Origin: Lachnospiraceae bacterium
GTDB taxonomy: Bacteria > Bacillota_A > Clostridia > Lachnospirales > Lachnospiraceae
Direction: 5' to 3'
DNA length: 36,002 bases
Assembly (NCBI GenBank): GCA_017620345.1
Contig: JAFZQP010000056.1
Location: forward strand, 1 to 36,002
This document shows positions 17,514-26,282 of this stretch, in pieces. Within the stretch, counting starts at the first letter, position 1. The number at the start of each line of letters is the position of its first letter. The notes under the pieces are model-generated. The model was not told the DNA's origin, did no database searches, and was given only the letters and a program-made list of their open reading frames with translations. Position numbers and translations under genes: made by a program.

Positions 17514-18949
17514 TAATATGCCCTCCCCCAGTAAACCAAATGTTTCGCCGGTTTTTGGCAGCATACGCATGTGTCCGCGACCTTCTCGTCGGAAAAAGGC
17601 ATGCACCGGCTCGTTACCGACAGTTCTTCCTTGATCTTATTCTCACATTCAACATCGCCGCACCACATAGCCTTAACAAATCCGGACTTCTCCGAGAAGA
17701 TCTTATTGAACTCTTCCTTTGTGGTGGCAGTGTATGTCTGGCTGTCGCGGCGCGCCCTTGCCCGCTCCAGCATATCCTTCTGGATCGTATCCATCAGTGT
17801 CTCAACCGTGCCGGCAAGATCAGATATTGCGCATTCGCTCTTTTCGCCCGTATCGCGGCGTGCGATAACAGCCTTGCCTGCTTCTATATCCTTCGGTCCG
17901 ATCTCGATCCTGACAGGGATACCGCGCATCTCCGCTTCGGCAAACTTCCATCCGGGACTCTTGTCCGAATCATCAACCTTGACGCGGATACCGCGGGATA
18001 CAAGGTCTTCTTTGATCTTATCGGTCGCTTCCAAAACTCCCTCAGCCTGCTGCCTTATCGGCACGATCACAACCTGTGTCGGAGCAACCTTCGGAGGAAG
18101 CACCAGTCCGTTATCATCACCATGTACCATTATTATCGCACCGATGAGTCTCGTGGTCGTACCCCATGATGTCTGATAGGGATGCTTTAATGTGTTGTCC
18201 TTATCGGTAAACTGTATGTCGAACGCTTTCGCAAATCCGTCTCCGAAGTTGTGGCTCGTTCCCGACTGGAGCGCTTTGCCGTCATGCATGAGCGCCTCTA
18301 TCGTATATGTAGCTTCGGCTCCCGCGAACTTTTCCTTATCTGTCTTGCGTCCCTTGATGACGGGTATCGCAAGGACCTGCTCGCAAAAGTCGGCGTACAG
18401 GTTCAGCATCATAACAGTACGTTCTTCGGCCTCATCAAATGTGGCGTGTATCGTATGTCCTTCCTGCCACAGGAATTCCCTTGAGCGAAGGAACGGTCTC
18501 GTCTCCTTCTCCCAACGGACAACCGAGCACCACTGGTTGTATACCTTGGGAAGATCCCTGTACGAATGAACTTCATTCTTGTAAAAATCACAGAACAGGG
18601 TTTCCGAAGTAGGACGCACGCACATTCTCTCCGTAAGGGGCTGCAGTCCTCCCATCGTCACCCATGCTACCTCGGGTGCGAAGCCTTCAACGTGATCCTT
18701 TTCCTTCTCAAGAAGGCTCTCGGGGATGAACATCGGAAGATATACATTTTCCACTCCTGTAGCCTTGAACCGCTCATCCATCTGCTTCTGAATCAGCTCC
18801 CAGATGGCGTATCCTGCAGGTTTGAAAACCATACATCCCTTTACGCTCGTGTAGTCGATAAGATCGGCTTTCTTAACAACGTCCGTGTACCACTGGGCAA
18901 AATCAACCTCCATCGAGGTGATCTGCTCAACCTGTTTCTTTTCTGCCAT
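17513..18949 (-). CDS. proS: Prolyl-tRNA synthetase, short (eukaryote/archaea-like) class
   Basis: Charges tRNA-Pro with proline. At 478 residues it is the shorter class without the bacterial insertion editing domain. It begins with a [18 protein letters not shown] segment, has the catalytic motif [16 protein letters not shown], motif 2 around [20 protein letters not shown], and motif 3 near [20 protein letters not shown]. The C-terminal tail has the paired cysteines of the zinc-binding domain (CGDVEC and CVCCQ) and ends in a terminal aromatic residue, VYWGRAY, as in this class. Lack of the editing insertion means mischarged tRNA must be cleared by separate proteins, which fits the upstream AlaX-type gene 45 bases away. 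GAGGAG precedes the start. Confidence 0.96.
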   Translation of the reverse strand: MAEKKQVEQITSMEVDFAQWYTDVVKKADLIDYTSVKGCMVFKPAGYAIWELIQKQMDERFKATGVENVYLPMFIPESLLEKEKDHVEGFAPEVAWVTMGGLQPLTERMCVRPTSETLFCDFYKNEVHSYRDLPKVYNQWCSVVRWEKETRPFLRSREFLWQEGHTIHATFDEAEERTVMMLNLYADFCEQVLAIPVIKGRKTDKEKFAGAEATYTIEALMHDGKALQSGTSHNFGDGFAKAFDIQFTDKDNTLKHPYQTSWGTTTRLIGAIIMVHGDDNGLVLPPKVAPTQVVIVPIRQQAEGVLEATDKIKEDLVSRGIRVKVDDSDKSPGWKFAEAEMRGIPVRIEIGPKDIEAGKAVIARRDTGEKSECAISDLAGTVETLMDTIQKDMLERARARRDSQTYTATTKEEFNKIFSEKSGFVKAMWCGDVECENKIKEELSVTSRCMPFSDEKVADTCVCCQKPAKHLVYWGRAY

Positions 18950-18994
18950 GATATAAACTCCTCATATTCTTTATTACAAATTAACTCTTATATT

Positions 18995-20284
18995 TTACGC
19001 TTTTTTGCGTATTTTATCCACATAATTTTCAATTTCCAAGCGTGTTTTCGGTGTCTGTCCGGTTGTCTGCAGCCCGCTGCCGCCTCCCTTGCTGCCCGTC
19101 TCCTCGTTAAAAGCCTTTGTAAATGCGATAAGATCAACGTCCGCAGCTTCCGATCCTGCTCCGAATATATACCTGTATCCCTTACTGTCATCCCCGAGGA
19201 AGGCGCAGACCACGCCGGTATATCCTTTTGTACATTCGTTGACAAGATTCCTAAGTCCTACCTGATCGAGACTGTCCGTAAAGAAAACATACAGATCATC
19301 CTGTCCGTTTTCCCGGATATCCGCAACAGCCTTCTGTGTCACCAGATCGGACAGGGCCCTTCGAAGTGATGTGTTCTCCTCCTTCAGAGCCATGAATCTA
19401 TCCATATGATCGGCTACGGCACTTCCCGTTTTATCACGCGGTGCGGAAAGTATATCCATTATGATCGCATTCGAATCATGAAGCGATGTGTAGTCGGCAT
19501 ATGCGTCGGCTCCCGCTGCGAGAGTCATCCTCATGCCTCCGCGGTGCGGCATATAAGACAGGATCTTGATTACTCCGAACTGCCCCGTTGATGATACATG
19601 AGGGGCACAGCATGCACATACGTCAACGCCCTCGATCGTAACCAGCCGAACGTTCTCGTATATGTCAAGCTTGCTTCTGTATTCTGTCTTCAGCGCTTCT
19701 TCGGGTGAAGGAAAACTGATCGTTACCGGTACATTCCTGAACACGATCTCATTGGCCTTCTCCTCGATCATGCGTATCTGTTCATCTGTCAGCGGTCCGC
19801 TCACATCAACAACGACCTCTTCATCCGTCATGTGAAATCCGACGTTTTCGTATCCGAAGAGGTTGTGGATAAGGCCACATACAAGATGTTCCGCACCGTG
19901 ATCCTGCATCATCCGCATACGCTTTTTTCTGTCGATATGTCCCGTGATCTTTTCCCCGGCCGCGATGCTCTTATCAACATAATGCCTCACCGATCCGTCA
20001 ACCGTCTGTACATCGGTAACGTTCACGATCCCGGTATCGTCGCATTCAAGCGTTCCCGTATCCGACATCTGTCCTCCGCCTTCAGGGAAAAACGCCGTGC
20101 GGTCGAGGCAGACATACGGCTTCTTTGATGCTTCTTCCTCTCCTGCCGATATTACAACAGCCCGGAAATCCATCAGCATACCGTCCTGCTCATACAGCAG
20201 CTCTGTTTCATTGTTTTTATTTCTTTCGTTTTTCATGCCTAATAATAGAATTTGCCCATTCACTGATGATACGAATTGCTCCAT
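18995..20284 (-). CDS. Alanyl-tRNA editing protein, AlaX-L type, with DHHA1 domain
   Basis: A free-standing relative of the editing half of alanyl-tRNA synthetase that hydrolyses mischarged Ser- or Gly-tRNA-Ala. About 429 residues. The threonyl/alanyl second additional domain is seen in FFPEGGGQMSDTG, the zinc motif HGAEH (HxxxH) in MMQDHGAEHLVCG, and the second motif CCAPH (CxxxH) in VCACCAPHVSSTG. A coiled segment (residues about 300-330) leads to a C-terminal DHHA1 domain ending in KGGGSGLQTTGQT, where the family usually has GGGGGRPDMAQGG. I chose ATG 20282-20284 because AAAGGT lies 8 bases upstream and a TATAAT box 30 bases upstream; a second ATG at 20236 is possible. It leads the ten-gene chain. 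Confidence 0.85.
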   Translation of the reverse strand: MEQFVSSVNGQILLLGMKNERNKNNETELLYEQDGMLMDFRAVVISAGEEEASKKPYVCLDRTAFFPEGGGQMSDTGTLECDDTGIVNVTDVQTVDGSVRHYVDKSIAAGEKITGHIDRKKRMRMMQDHGAEHLVCGLIHNLFGYENVGFHMTDEEVVVDVSGPLTDEQIRMIEEKANEIVFRNVPVTISFPSPEEALKTEYRSKLDIYENVRLVTIEGVDVCACCAPHVSSTGQFGVIKILSYMPHRGGMRMTLAAGADAYADYTSLHDSNAIIMDILSAPRDKTGSAVADHMDRFMALKEENTSLRRALSDLVTQKAVADIRENGQDDLYVFFTDSLDQVGLRNLVNECTKGYTGVVCAFLGDDSKGYRYIFGAGSEAADVDLIAFTKAFNEETGSKGGGSGLQTTGQTPKTRLEIENYVDKIRKKA

Positions 20285-20314
20285 TGCTTCATGACCTTTT
20301 GACCCTATCATCAT

Positions 20315-20323
20315 ATTATAACA
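20315..20323 (-). promoter_or_regulatory. Extended -10 promoter for the alaX-proS-ackA chain
   Basis: On the minus strand the sequence reads TGTTATAAT, an extended -10 element (TGnTATAAT). The -35 region is only T-rich (TTTTTT at a 16-base spacing). Transcription would start about 24 bases before the alaX ATG. It lies back to back with the plus-strand promoter of the GH25 gene. Confidence 0.65.
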
Positions 20324-20343
20324 TAACAAAATCAATAAAAAAC

Positions 20344-20372
20344 TTGTTAACATAACACTTTGACGGTATAAT
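20344..20372 (+). promoter_or_regulatory. Sigma-A promoter of the GH25 gene, predicting a leaderless mRNA
   Basis: TTGTTA (20344-20349) and TATAAT (20367-20372) are separated by exactly 17 bases. The ATG of the GH25 gene begins only 7 bases after the -10 box, so the predicted transcription start is at or next to the first codon and no ribosome binding site is possible. Confidence 0.75.
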
Positions 20373-20379
20373 ATCCTTT

Positions 20380-23300
20380 ATGACGAATAAATTCAGGAAA
20401 ATTTCATTCATATTGATAATGGCATTGCTTGTCTCATCTATCCCGGTAAAAGCCGGTGACGAGGCAGAAGATACGATTGTCGATCCTTCTGCTGAGACTG
20501 AGGAGATCATAGAGGTAGAAGAACCCTCCGAGGAGATCGAAGACCCTTCCGAAGAAGAAAAACCTTCCGAAGAGGATGATCATTCGGATAAAAAGAAAGA
20601 CTCCCATGAAGATGATCAGGAAGCCGAAGATTCCGACAGTGATATTACAACTGACGAAGAAATTTTGGACGAATCAGCCGGGGAAGAAGTTTCCGAGGAT
20701 CCGGAATCTGACGATGAATGGATGTCAGAGCATAAGATAACAAAAAGATCCGACGGAACATATGAAGAGATCGACGAGGACGGAAACCGTACAGTGATCG
20801 ATCCGGATGACCCCGAATTCTATAAATTCTATAAGAATTCCAAAAAGGAGCTGATCCCCCTTAACAGGAATTTTTCCGAAACGGATTCTTTCCTGTCGGA
20901 TGACGAGCGGCCCGATCCGTTCACATGCAGACTGACGGGATTTAAATACAGTTATCCGTCATACTACAAAACAAACGATGCATCAAAAAGAGCCCGTATC
21001 AGATATGGTATGGATATATCCAAATATCAGGGAGTCATCTCCTATGAGAACTGGAAGATCCTGAAAGATACATATGGGATTGAGTTCGCATTTATCCGTG
21101 CCGGTTACAGAGGCTGGGGAAGTGCCGGAAACATCCGCCCGGATGAATGCTTTGATTCCAACATAGTAAATGCCCGCAAAGCAGGTGTACAGGTCGGTGT
21201 GTACTTCTACTCCCAGGCGATCACCCCCGAAGAAGGAGAAGAAGAAGCCGTAAAATGCCTGTCATACATAGGCAGCAGAAAAGACCTTGTAACACTCCCT
21301 GTTGTCATTGATTACGAATACTCCGATTCCAAAACGGGACGTCTTATAGCAGCAAAGCTTAGCAGAAAAGCACATACGGATATCGTAAATGCATTCTGCA
21401 AAAAGATAGCGGAAAGCGGACTTATGCCCGGAATATATGCAAGCCGAAGTATGCTTGTGGATGATATGATCCTGTCGGATATCGCGAAGGAAAACAACAT
21501 CTGGATGGCCAACTGGCCAAGTTCAACTGCCACAGTCAAATCCACGTCTTATACGGGCAGACTCTGTTCATGGCAGTATACCGATTCATTTTCGGGCTTC
21601 GGAGATAAGGGCAAAAAGCTTATGAAAAGTGATGCTCTTGATCTTGATTTCTGGTTTGGTGATTTTCCGGGTGAAGAGCATCCGGAGGATGATGAGACGA
21701 TCGATCCTTCCATTCCCGTTGAAGAACCCGATCCGGAAGAAGAAGAGAAGAAAGAAGAACCCCGCAAAGAAGACGAACAGGAAGAAGATTCCGATACGTT
21801 CGTTGTATCAGGTGTTGAAGACCGAGAGTATACCGGCAGTCCCATAACCTTTGAAGACCTTACGGTAAAGCGCGGCAAAACAGTATTGCAGCCGGATTCC
21901 GACTACACGGTCAAATATTCCAATAATACGCGCGTCGGGACCGGGAGAGTTGCCATCACGGGAAAAGGCAATTACTCGGGAACCTTCCCGGTTAAATTTA
22001 AGATAAATCCGATCGATATAACCGGACGCATCGAGGCTAAAGATATATCCCTTTCATACACAGGAAGGGTTCAGAAGGGCACGACTGACGTATCCCTTCG
22101 TCTTGATGACGGGACATACAGGACTCTTAAGTCAGGAACAGATTTTAAGTTCGTATATCCGGATGGTCTGACGGGGGATAAGGAAAAAGACTGCCGTTAC
22201 ACCATACAGATAGTCGGCAAAGGCAACTATGAAGGTACCGCAAGCTTTACCGAAACGATACTGAAGAAAGAAACCGATATGATCCCGATAGGGAAATTGT
22301 CTGTCTCAAGGATCAAAAATCAGCAGCCGCAGTTTTCGGATAGCGGATCTTTGATACCGGTAAAACCTGAGCTTGTAGTCAAATACAAAGGACAGACCGT
22401 TGATGAAGGCTGTTATGAACTTGAATATGTCAATAATACCGCTCCGGGAACAGCATCTGTATTCATGACCGGAAAAGGTAATGTTACGGGAAGCAGAAAG
22501 ATCGACTTCAAGATCTCATCTCTTCCTCTGTCAAAGGCTTCCATCACGGGAATTGAAAGTACCGTTACATATACTTCGTATCCGGTTAAGCAGACCGGCT
22601 ACGAGCTCCGATACGGCTCAGACGATACGCTCCTTGTCGAAGGCAGGGATTATGAGGTTTCCTATTCCAACAACATAAACAGCGGAAGAAGCGCTGCCAT
22701 AACATTTACGGGGATCGGTGCTTATTCCGGATCCGTAAGAAAACTGTTTTCAATAGAATCCGCGAGCCTGTCGGAGGGTTCTGCCAAGAATCCCGCCATC
22801 CTTGTGATAATGAGAAAAACCGTACCCTTTGCAAAGGGTGGCGCCAAGCCTGCCGTTAAGGTCATATATACGACAACAGACGGCGAATATACCCTTATCG
22901 AGAATGAGGATTATACGCTCAGTTATGAGAACAATACGTCCGTAAACGACGGTACGAAAGCATCAAAGCGTCCCGGTGTCTATATCACGGGAAAGGGAAA
23001 CTTTACCGGAAAACTTTATGCTTCATATGCGATCACAGCTGCCAATATCGCGGCGTCCGAGTTGTATGTGTCGGATATCATATCTTCCGATACAGACAGC
23101 GAAACGGAACCGGACATCGTAGTATTTGATTCAGACAAAGAAGAACTTGAGCGCGGAACAGATTACGACTGCAGCATAAACGGCACGGAAGTAACTATAA
23201 CCGGAACAGGAAATTACTACGGTGAAAAATCATCATCGTTCAGATATGCCCAAAAGAGCATTGAAGGTGCTGCCGTAAAGATTGCCGACAAGCCCTATAC

Positions 23301-23514
23301 AGGCTCGCCTGTTACTCTTTCAAAAGAAGATATCACGATGCTGAAGGTCGGACAGGATCTGCTTAACGAGAATGATTATGAGATCATCGCAGGCAGTTAC
23401 GAAAACAATATATCCATCGGAAAAGCCTCTGTTAAGATAAGAGGGCTCGGTGAATACGGAGGCATCAAAACTATCCGGTTTAAGATCGTTAAGAAGAAGA
23501 TCAAACAGTTGTAA
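20380..23514 (+). CDS. Secreted GH25 (lysozyme-type) protein with acidic linkers and C-terminal beta repeats
   Basis: A 1044-residue secreted protein. Residues 1-25 are a Sec signal peptide (FILIMALLVSSIPVKA). Residues about 27-115 are extremely acidic (Glu/Asp/Ser/Pro). A GH25 muramidase domain covers about 205-430: GMDISKYQGVISYENW with D212, FAFIRAGYRGWG, VQVGVYFYSQA, the catalytic IDYEYSD (D311, E313), GIYASRS and CSWQYTD. A second acidic linker follows (about 432-472). From about 475 to the end are roughly eight repeats of the form YTGSP...DYTVKYSNNT...G.V.ITGKGNYSG, common in Clostridia surface proteins. It probably cuts cell-wall glycan outside the cell. No cell-wall sorting signal or membrane anchor is seen at the C-terminus. 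Confidence 0.9.
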   Translation: MTNKFRKISFILIMALLVSSIPVKAGDEAEDTIVDPSAETEEIIEVEEPSEEIEDPSEEEKPSEEDDHSDKKKDSHEDDQEAEDSDSDITTDEEILDESAGEEVSEDPESDDEWMSEHKITKRSDGTYEEIDEDGNRTVIDPDDPEFYKFYKNSKKELIPLNRNFSETDSFLSDDERPDPFTCRLTGFKYSYPSYYKTNDASKRARIRYGMDISKYQGVISYENWKILKDTYGIEFAFIRAGYRGWGSAGNIRPDECFDSNIVNARKAGVQVGVYFYSQAITPEEGEEEAVKCLSYIGSRKDLVTLPVVIDYEYSDSKTGRLIAAKLSRKAHTDIVNAFCKKIAESGLMPGIYASRSMLVDDMILSDIAKENNIWMANWPSSTATVKSTSYTGRLCSWQYTDSFSGFGDKGKKLMKSDALDLDFWFGDFPGEEHPEDDETIDPSIPVEEPDPEEEEKKEEPRKEDEQEEDSDTFVVSGVEDREYTGSPITFEDLTVKRGKTVLQPDSDYTVKYSNNTRVGTGRVAITGKGNYSGTFPVKFKINPIDITGRIEAKDISLSYTGRVQKGTTDVSLRLDDGTYRTLKSGTDFKFVYPDGLTGDKEKDCRYTIQIVGKGNYEGTASFTETILKKETDMIPIGKLSVSRIKNQQPQFSDSGSLIPVKPELVVKYKGQTVDEGCYELEYVNNTAPGTASVFMTGKGNVTGSRKIDFKISSLPLSKASITGIESTVTYTSYPVKQTGYELRYGSDDTLLVEGRDYEVSYSNNINSGRSAAITFTGIGAYSGSVRKLFSIESASLSEGSAKNPAILVIMRKTVPFAKGGAKPAVKVIYTTTDGEYTLIENEDYTLSYENNTSVNDGTKASKRPGVYITGKGNFTGKLYASYAITAANIAASELYVSDIISSDTDSETEPDIVVFDSDKEELERGTDYDCSINGTEVTITGTGNYYGEKSSSFRYAQKSIEGAAVKIADKPYTGSPVTLSKEDITMLKVGQDLLNENDYEIIAGSYENNISIGKASVKIRGLGEYGGIKTIRFKIVKKKIKQL

Positions 23515-23562
23515 TAATCCCCATTAAATGATAGAGTTTATTATTGAAAGGGGTTTGCAGAA

Positions 23563-23937
23563 ATGGCAATGCTTGAATCCGGTGAGGACTATCTCGAAAC
23601 CATCTACATATTGAAAAAAAAGAACGGTATCGTGTACTCCATAGATGTAGCAAAAGAACTCGGTTTTTCAAGACCAAGCATATCGCGTGCGATGGGGATC
23701 CTTCGCGAAGAAGGGTATATCACGATGGACGATGTAGGCAAGGAGATCAATCTTACCGAAACAGGCCGCAAGAAAGCTGTGGAAGTATATGACAAGCACA
23801 AGACACTGACCGCTTTTCTGCAGATGACCGCAGGTGTATCGGAGAAGATAGCCGAGCAGGATGCATGCCGTATAGAGCATATTATCAGCACCTCAACTTT
23901 CAGAGGTATCAAGAGTTTTATGAAAAACAATCAATGA
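23563..23937 (+). CDS. DtxR/MntR-family metal-dependent transcriptional regulator
   Basis: A 124-residue iron- or manganese-responsive repressor. The N-terminal winged helix is clear: SGEDYLETIYILKKKNG, then SIDVAKELGFSRPSISRAMGILREEGYI and LTETGRKKAVEVYDKH. The dimerisation and metal-binding domain follows (LTAFLQMTAGVSEKIAEQDACRIEHIIS), with the conserved Cys-Arg-x-Glu-His metal ligands. The C-terminal SH3-like domain of DtxR is absent, as in MntR and many short Firmicute members. It begins with GAAAGGGG upstream, 48 bases after the GH25 gene, and is followed at 24 bases by reverse rubrerythrin, so it may link iron status to peroxide defence. Confidence 0.92.
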   Translation: MAMLESGEDYLETIYILKKKNGIVYSIDVAKELGFSRPSISRAMGILREEGYITMDDVGKEINLTETGRKKAVEVYDKHKTLTAFLQMTAGVSEKIAEQDACRIEHIISTSTFRGIKSFMKNNQ

Positions 23938-23961
23938 AATCAATGAAAGGAGATTACAACT

Positions 23962-24501
23962 ATGAAATGGGTTTGTCAGGTTTGTGGTTACGTTCATGAA
24001 GGAAATGAGCCTCCGGAGGCATGTCCTCAGTGTAAAGCGCCCGCATCCAAATTTACCAAGCAGGAAGGTGAGATGACATGGGCAGCAGAGCACGTTGTAG
24101 GTGTAGCCAAGGGAGTATCCGATGATATAATGGCTGACCTTCGTGCCAACTTTAACGGGGAATGTACCGAAGTAGGAATGTATCTTGCAATGGCAAGGGT
24201 TGCATTCAGGGAAGGTTATCCTGAGATCGGAATGTATTACGAGAAGGCCGCTTTTGAAGAGGCTGAGCATGCTGCCAAGTTTGCGGAGCTTCTCGGTGAG
24301 GTTGTTACGGATTCAACAAAGAAGAACCTCGAGATGCGTATAGAGGCAGAAAACGGCGCTACAAGCGGTAAGACAGATCTTGCAAAGCGTGCTAAGGCTG
24401 CTAATCTCGATGCCATCCATGATACAGTCCATGAAATGGCAAGGGATGAGGCAAGACACGGCAAGGCATTCAAGGGTCTTCACGACAGATACTTCGGATA
24501 A
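23962..24501 (+). CDS. Reverse rubrerythrin (N-terminal rubredoxin, C-terminal di-iron domain)
   Basis: A 179-residue peroxide-reducing protein of anaerobes. Two CxxC pairs at 5-8 (CQVC) and 21-24 (CPQC) form an N-terminal rubredoxin iron site. The remainder is a ferritin-like four-helix di-iron domain with [48 protein letters not shown] and a final [21 protein letters not shown] carrying the ExxH ligands. Classical rubrerythrins have the rubredoxin at the C-terminus; the order here is the 'reverse' form studied in clostridia. AAAGGAG precedes the start. It is probably co-transcribed with the DtxR-like regulator. Confidence 0.93.
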   Translation: MKWVCQVCGYVHEGNEPPEACPQCKAPASKFTKQEGEMTWAAEHVVGVAKGVSDDIMADLRANFNGECTEVGMYLAMARVAFREGYPEIGMYYEKAAFEEAEHAAKFAELLGEVVTDSTKKNLEMRIEAENGATSGKTDLAKRAKAANLDAIHDTVHEMARDEARHGKAFKGLHDRYFG

Positions 24502-24527
24502 CAGGACATTTAGAAAAAATCATACAG

Positions 24528-24562
24528 AAAAACAATTATCCCGGCAGACATCTGCCGGGATA
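24528..24562 (-). terminator. Intrinsic terminator for the FliD-like gene pair
   Basis: A perfect 12-base-pair inverted repeat, TATCCCGGCAGA and TCTGCCGGGATA, separated by two bases. On the minus strand it is followed by ATTGTTTTTC, the T-rich tract expected of a terminator for the gene ending at 24618. On the plus strand the T tract is weak, though the hairpin could also slow transcripts from the rubrerythrin gene. Confidence 0.75.
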
Positions 24563-24617
24563 TATTGTAGGTAAAGGTTTTGTAAGTAAAGGATAAGTCT
24601 GTCGCTGATCAAAGTGA

Positions 24618-25334
24618 TCAGACAAACTGGTTGTACAGGCTCGATAACGCACTTGATGCGGTAGCGTTACTGCCGTAAATACTTGTGGACATCTCTGTGT
24701 CCTTTGAAATACTGCTTGCCTTCTCGGCAATCTGTGATCCGTATGTTCCGTGTCCGTCAAACAACGTCTTGACCGTTGCAACATCAGCTTTCTTAAGAGC
24801 TTCTTCATCAACTGACATCTTGCCGTTGTCTCCGACCGTAATACCGATCTTGCTGAGGATCTTGTTGAAAGTATCCGTCATTCCGGTCATGAACTTCATG
24901 TCCTGACCGATCTCCTTGGAATTAACCTTAGCCGACTGATCGATGACTGCATTGTAATCCTTCGCAAAGTCCTTGATGGCACTTGCGACCTTCGTCATAT
25001 CAACCTTTCCGTCAGTCTTCTTCCAAAGATCATCATTGTCCAATGCTTCTGCCGACGCACGAAGCTTGTCGGCATCCTTCTTCATCTGTGTCAGTCCGGT
25101 CGTATCCGTGTTCTTATTCGAATCGGTCTTGGTCGAAGTTTTTGACTTCGCATTCGAAGAAGCGGTTTTGGTATCACTTGTCTTATTCTGCTCTGCATAA
25201 TATGATTTGACAAGTTTGCCGTAACTTCCGTTCTTGATCGCTGCATAATTCGCAAAGTCAAACGATCCGGATGAATTATTTCCCGATCCGAGACTGTTTA
25301 ACAGTGAAGAAATGCTGGAATCAGATAATCCCAT
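24618..25334 (-). CDS. Protein resembling the C-terminal part of flagellar hook-associated protein 2 (FliD)
   Basis: A 238-residue protein. The N-terminal third is Ser/Asn/Lys/Thr-rich and low in complexity (about 45-75), after a segment FDFANYAAIKNGSYGKLVKSY (about 25-45). The second half matches the FliD C-terminal pattern: a helical region with FAKDYNAVIDQ, then ILSKIGITVGDNGKMSVDEEALKKADVATVKTLFDG followed by QIAEKASSI, where FliD has GI..d.dGkLslDe.kL..al..np..v..lF. No signal peptide is present. It follows the DUF5610-like gene by 23 bases and has no flagellar genes nearby, so whether it is part of a flagellum or a separate filament-like system is unknown. Confidence 0.65.
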   Translation of the reverse strand: MGLSDSSISSLLNSLGSGNNSSGSFDFANYAAIKNGSYGKLVKSYYAEQNKTSDTKTASSNAKSKTSTKTDSNKNTDTTGLTQMKKDADKLRASAEALDNDDLWKKTDGKVDMTKVASAIKDFAKDYNAVIDQSAKVNSKEIGQDMKFMTGMTDTFNKILSKIGITVGDNGKMSVDEEALKKADVATVKTLFDGHGTYGSQIAEKASSISKDTEMSTSIYGSNATASSALSSLYNQFV

Positions 25335-25357
25335 TTGATTGCCTCCTTGTCACCTGT

Positions 25358-25960
25358 TTAACTCTTAGATGCATAATAATCATCAAACAGCTTGTTTGCC
25401 GCTGCCAGTGTCTCCTTACTGATGCCCGGAAGTTCATCACCCCATGCTTCGGTTGCTTCCTTATATCCCTTCTCCATGGCCGCCTGCATCTCTTTCATCT
25501 TCTCCGGATCATCTCCGGCAAGTGCTGATGCAAAATCAAACAGCCTCTGGGATGTCTGCTTAACTCCCCAGTACCCGTCCTCGGAAACATCTTCCTTGGC
25601 CTTGGCGATATCCTCGGGACTGACATCCTTCAGATTCTCGGGAGAGAATATATCGGCAAGTTTGGAAACACCTGCCTGATCGGTGAACATCTTCTGAACA
25701 AGCTGCGCAAGCTGGTTCTGTCTGTCAAGCTGATCCTGCTTGAGCTGCTGTACAAGAGCTGCTCTGTCCTCTGCGCTCATCTTGTTGATGGAATAGGTTG
25801 CCTTCTTGGTATCCCCTGAACTCTTCTCATACACAACGCCTGCCTCCTCAGCAGCCTTGGTATCGGTCTTGGCAACAGTGGACACATCATCTGTCTTAAC
25901 GCCTTCAATTGTATAACCGCTGTAAGCGTTTGTTACACTGCTGATATTCATATCGCCCAT
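25358..25960 (-). CDS. Unknown protein, C-terminal region resembling DUF5610
   Basis: A 200-residue protein without signal peptide or membrane segment. It starts MGDMNISSVTNAYSGYTIEG. The middle is helical and Gln-rich (LVQQLKQDQLDRQNQLAQLVQKMF). The C-terminal part has VKQTSQRLFDFASALAGDDPE, KMKEMQAAMEKGYKEATEAWG and LPGISKETLAAANKLFDDYY, which resembles the DUF5610 pattern (TaqRi.dF, ...dDPek...a.ekGf.eA...G.lP.is..Ty....k.fD). This is from memory of the family and not a search. GGAGGAAGGT precedes the ATG and a promoter lies upstream, so it is the first gene of a two-gene unit with the FliD-like gene. Confidence 0.65.
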   Translation of the reverse strand: MGDMNISSVTNAYSGYTIEGVKTDDVSTVAKTDTKAAEEAGVVYEKSSGDTKKATYSINKMSAEDRAALVQQLKQDQLDRQNQLAQLVQKMFTDQAGVSKLADIFSPENLKDVSPEDIAKAKEDVSEDGYWGVKQTSQRLFDFASALAGDDPEKMKEMQAAMEKGYKEATEAWGDELPGISKETLAAANKLFDDYYASKS

Positions 25961-25984
25961 ATACCTTCCTCCTATCTAATGTAT

Positions 25985-26012
25985 ATTTTACCACAATTAA
26001 ACACTTAGTGAA
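25985..26012 (-). promoter_or_regulatory. Promoter of the DUF5610-like/FliD-like pair
   Basis: On the minus strand TTCACT is followed after 16 bases by TAAAAT, and the ATG lies about 25 bases downstream of the -10 box with GGAGG between. This looks like a vegetative promoter; I see no convincing sigma-D (flagellar) promoter pattern. Confidence 0.45.
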
Positions 26013-26207
26013 CACATTTCCTACAAACGGGGGAATTATTTCAGAACAGAAAATGACGGTGCCGACTGCACCAAATGAGTTCTCAATCCGTTGAGATAAT
26101 AATTCCGAAGTCCGTTTCGGATACAACGCTATTAAACGCTTTCTATATAATACATCGGCACAGATCAAAAATACTTAACCCCTGTTTTAAAATTTTTTTA
26201 AACTTTA
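26013..26207. other. Intergenic region with two small inverted repeats, no gene seen
   Basis: Between the two divergent promoters there is about 195 bases of non-coding sequence. It contains two short hairpins close together: CTCAA-4 bases-TTGAG (26082-26095) and TCCGAA-6 bases-TTCGGA (26104-26121). They could be operator sites, but nothing identifies a protein. The segment 26185-26206 is a T- and A-rich tract just upstream of the potD-like promoter, like an UP element. Confidence 0.3.
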
Positions 26208-26236
26208 TTGAAAATCTTCACATAATAGCGTATAAA
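26208..26236 (+). promoter_or_regulatory. Sigma-A promoter of the PotD-like gene
   Basis: TTGAAA (26208-26213) and TATAAA (26231-26236) are 17 bases apart. An A/T-tract rich stretch precedes the -35 box. The predicted leader is about 40 bases and contains AGAAGGAG before the ATG at 26283. Confidence 0.7.
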
Positions 26237-26282
26237 TCATATGTATGCTCTGTTTAAAGGGCAGCCAAGAAGGAGTAATAAA

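Noticed and set aside
24537..24562. Terminator of the reverse rubrerythrin gene on the plus strand
   Set aside because: The hairpin is strong, but the plus strand continues TATTGTAGG with no T tract; the T-rich side is on the minus strand, so I assigned it to the FliD-like gene.
26241..26282. Upstream start for the PotD-like gene
   Set aside because: It would place polar residues before the signal peptide, it has no ribosome binding site, and the predicted transcript starts at about the same point.
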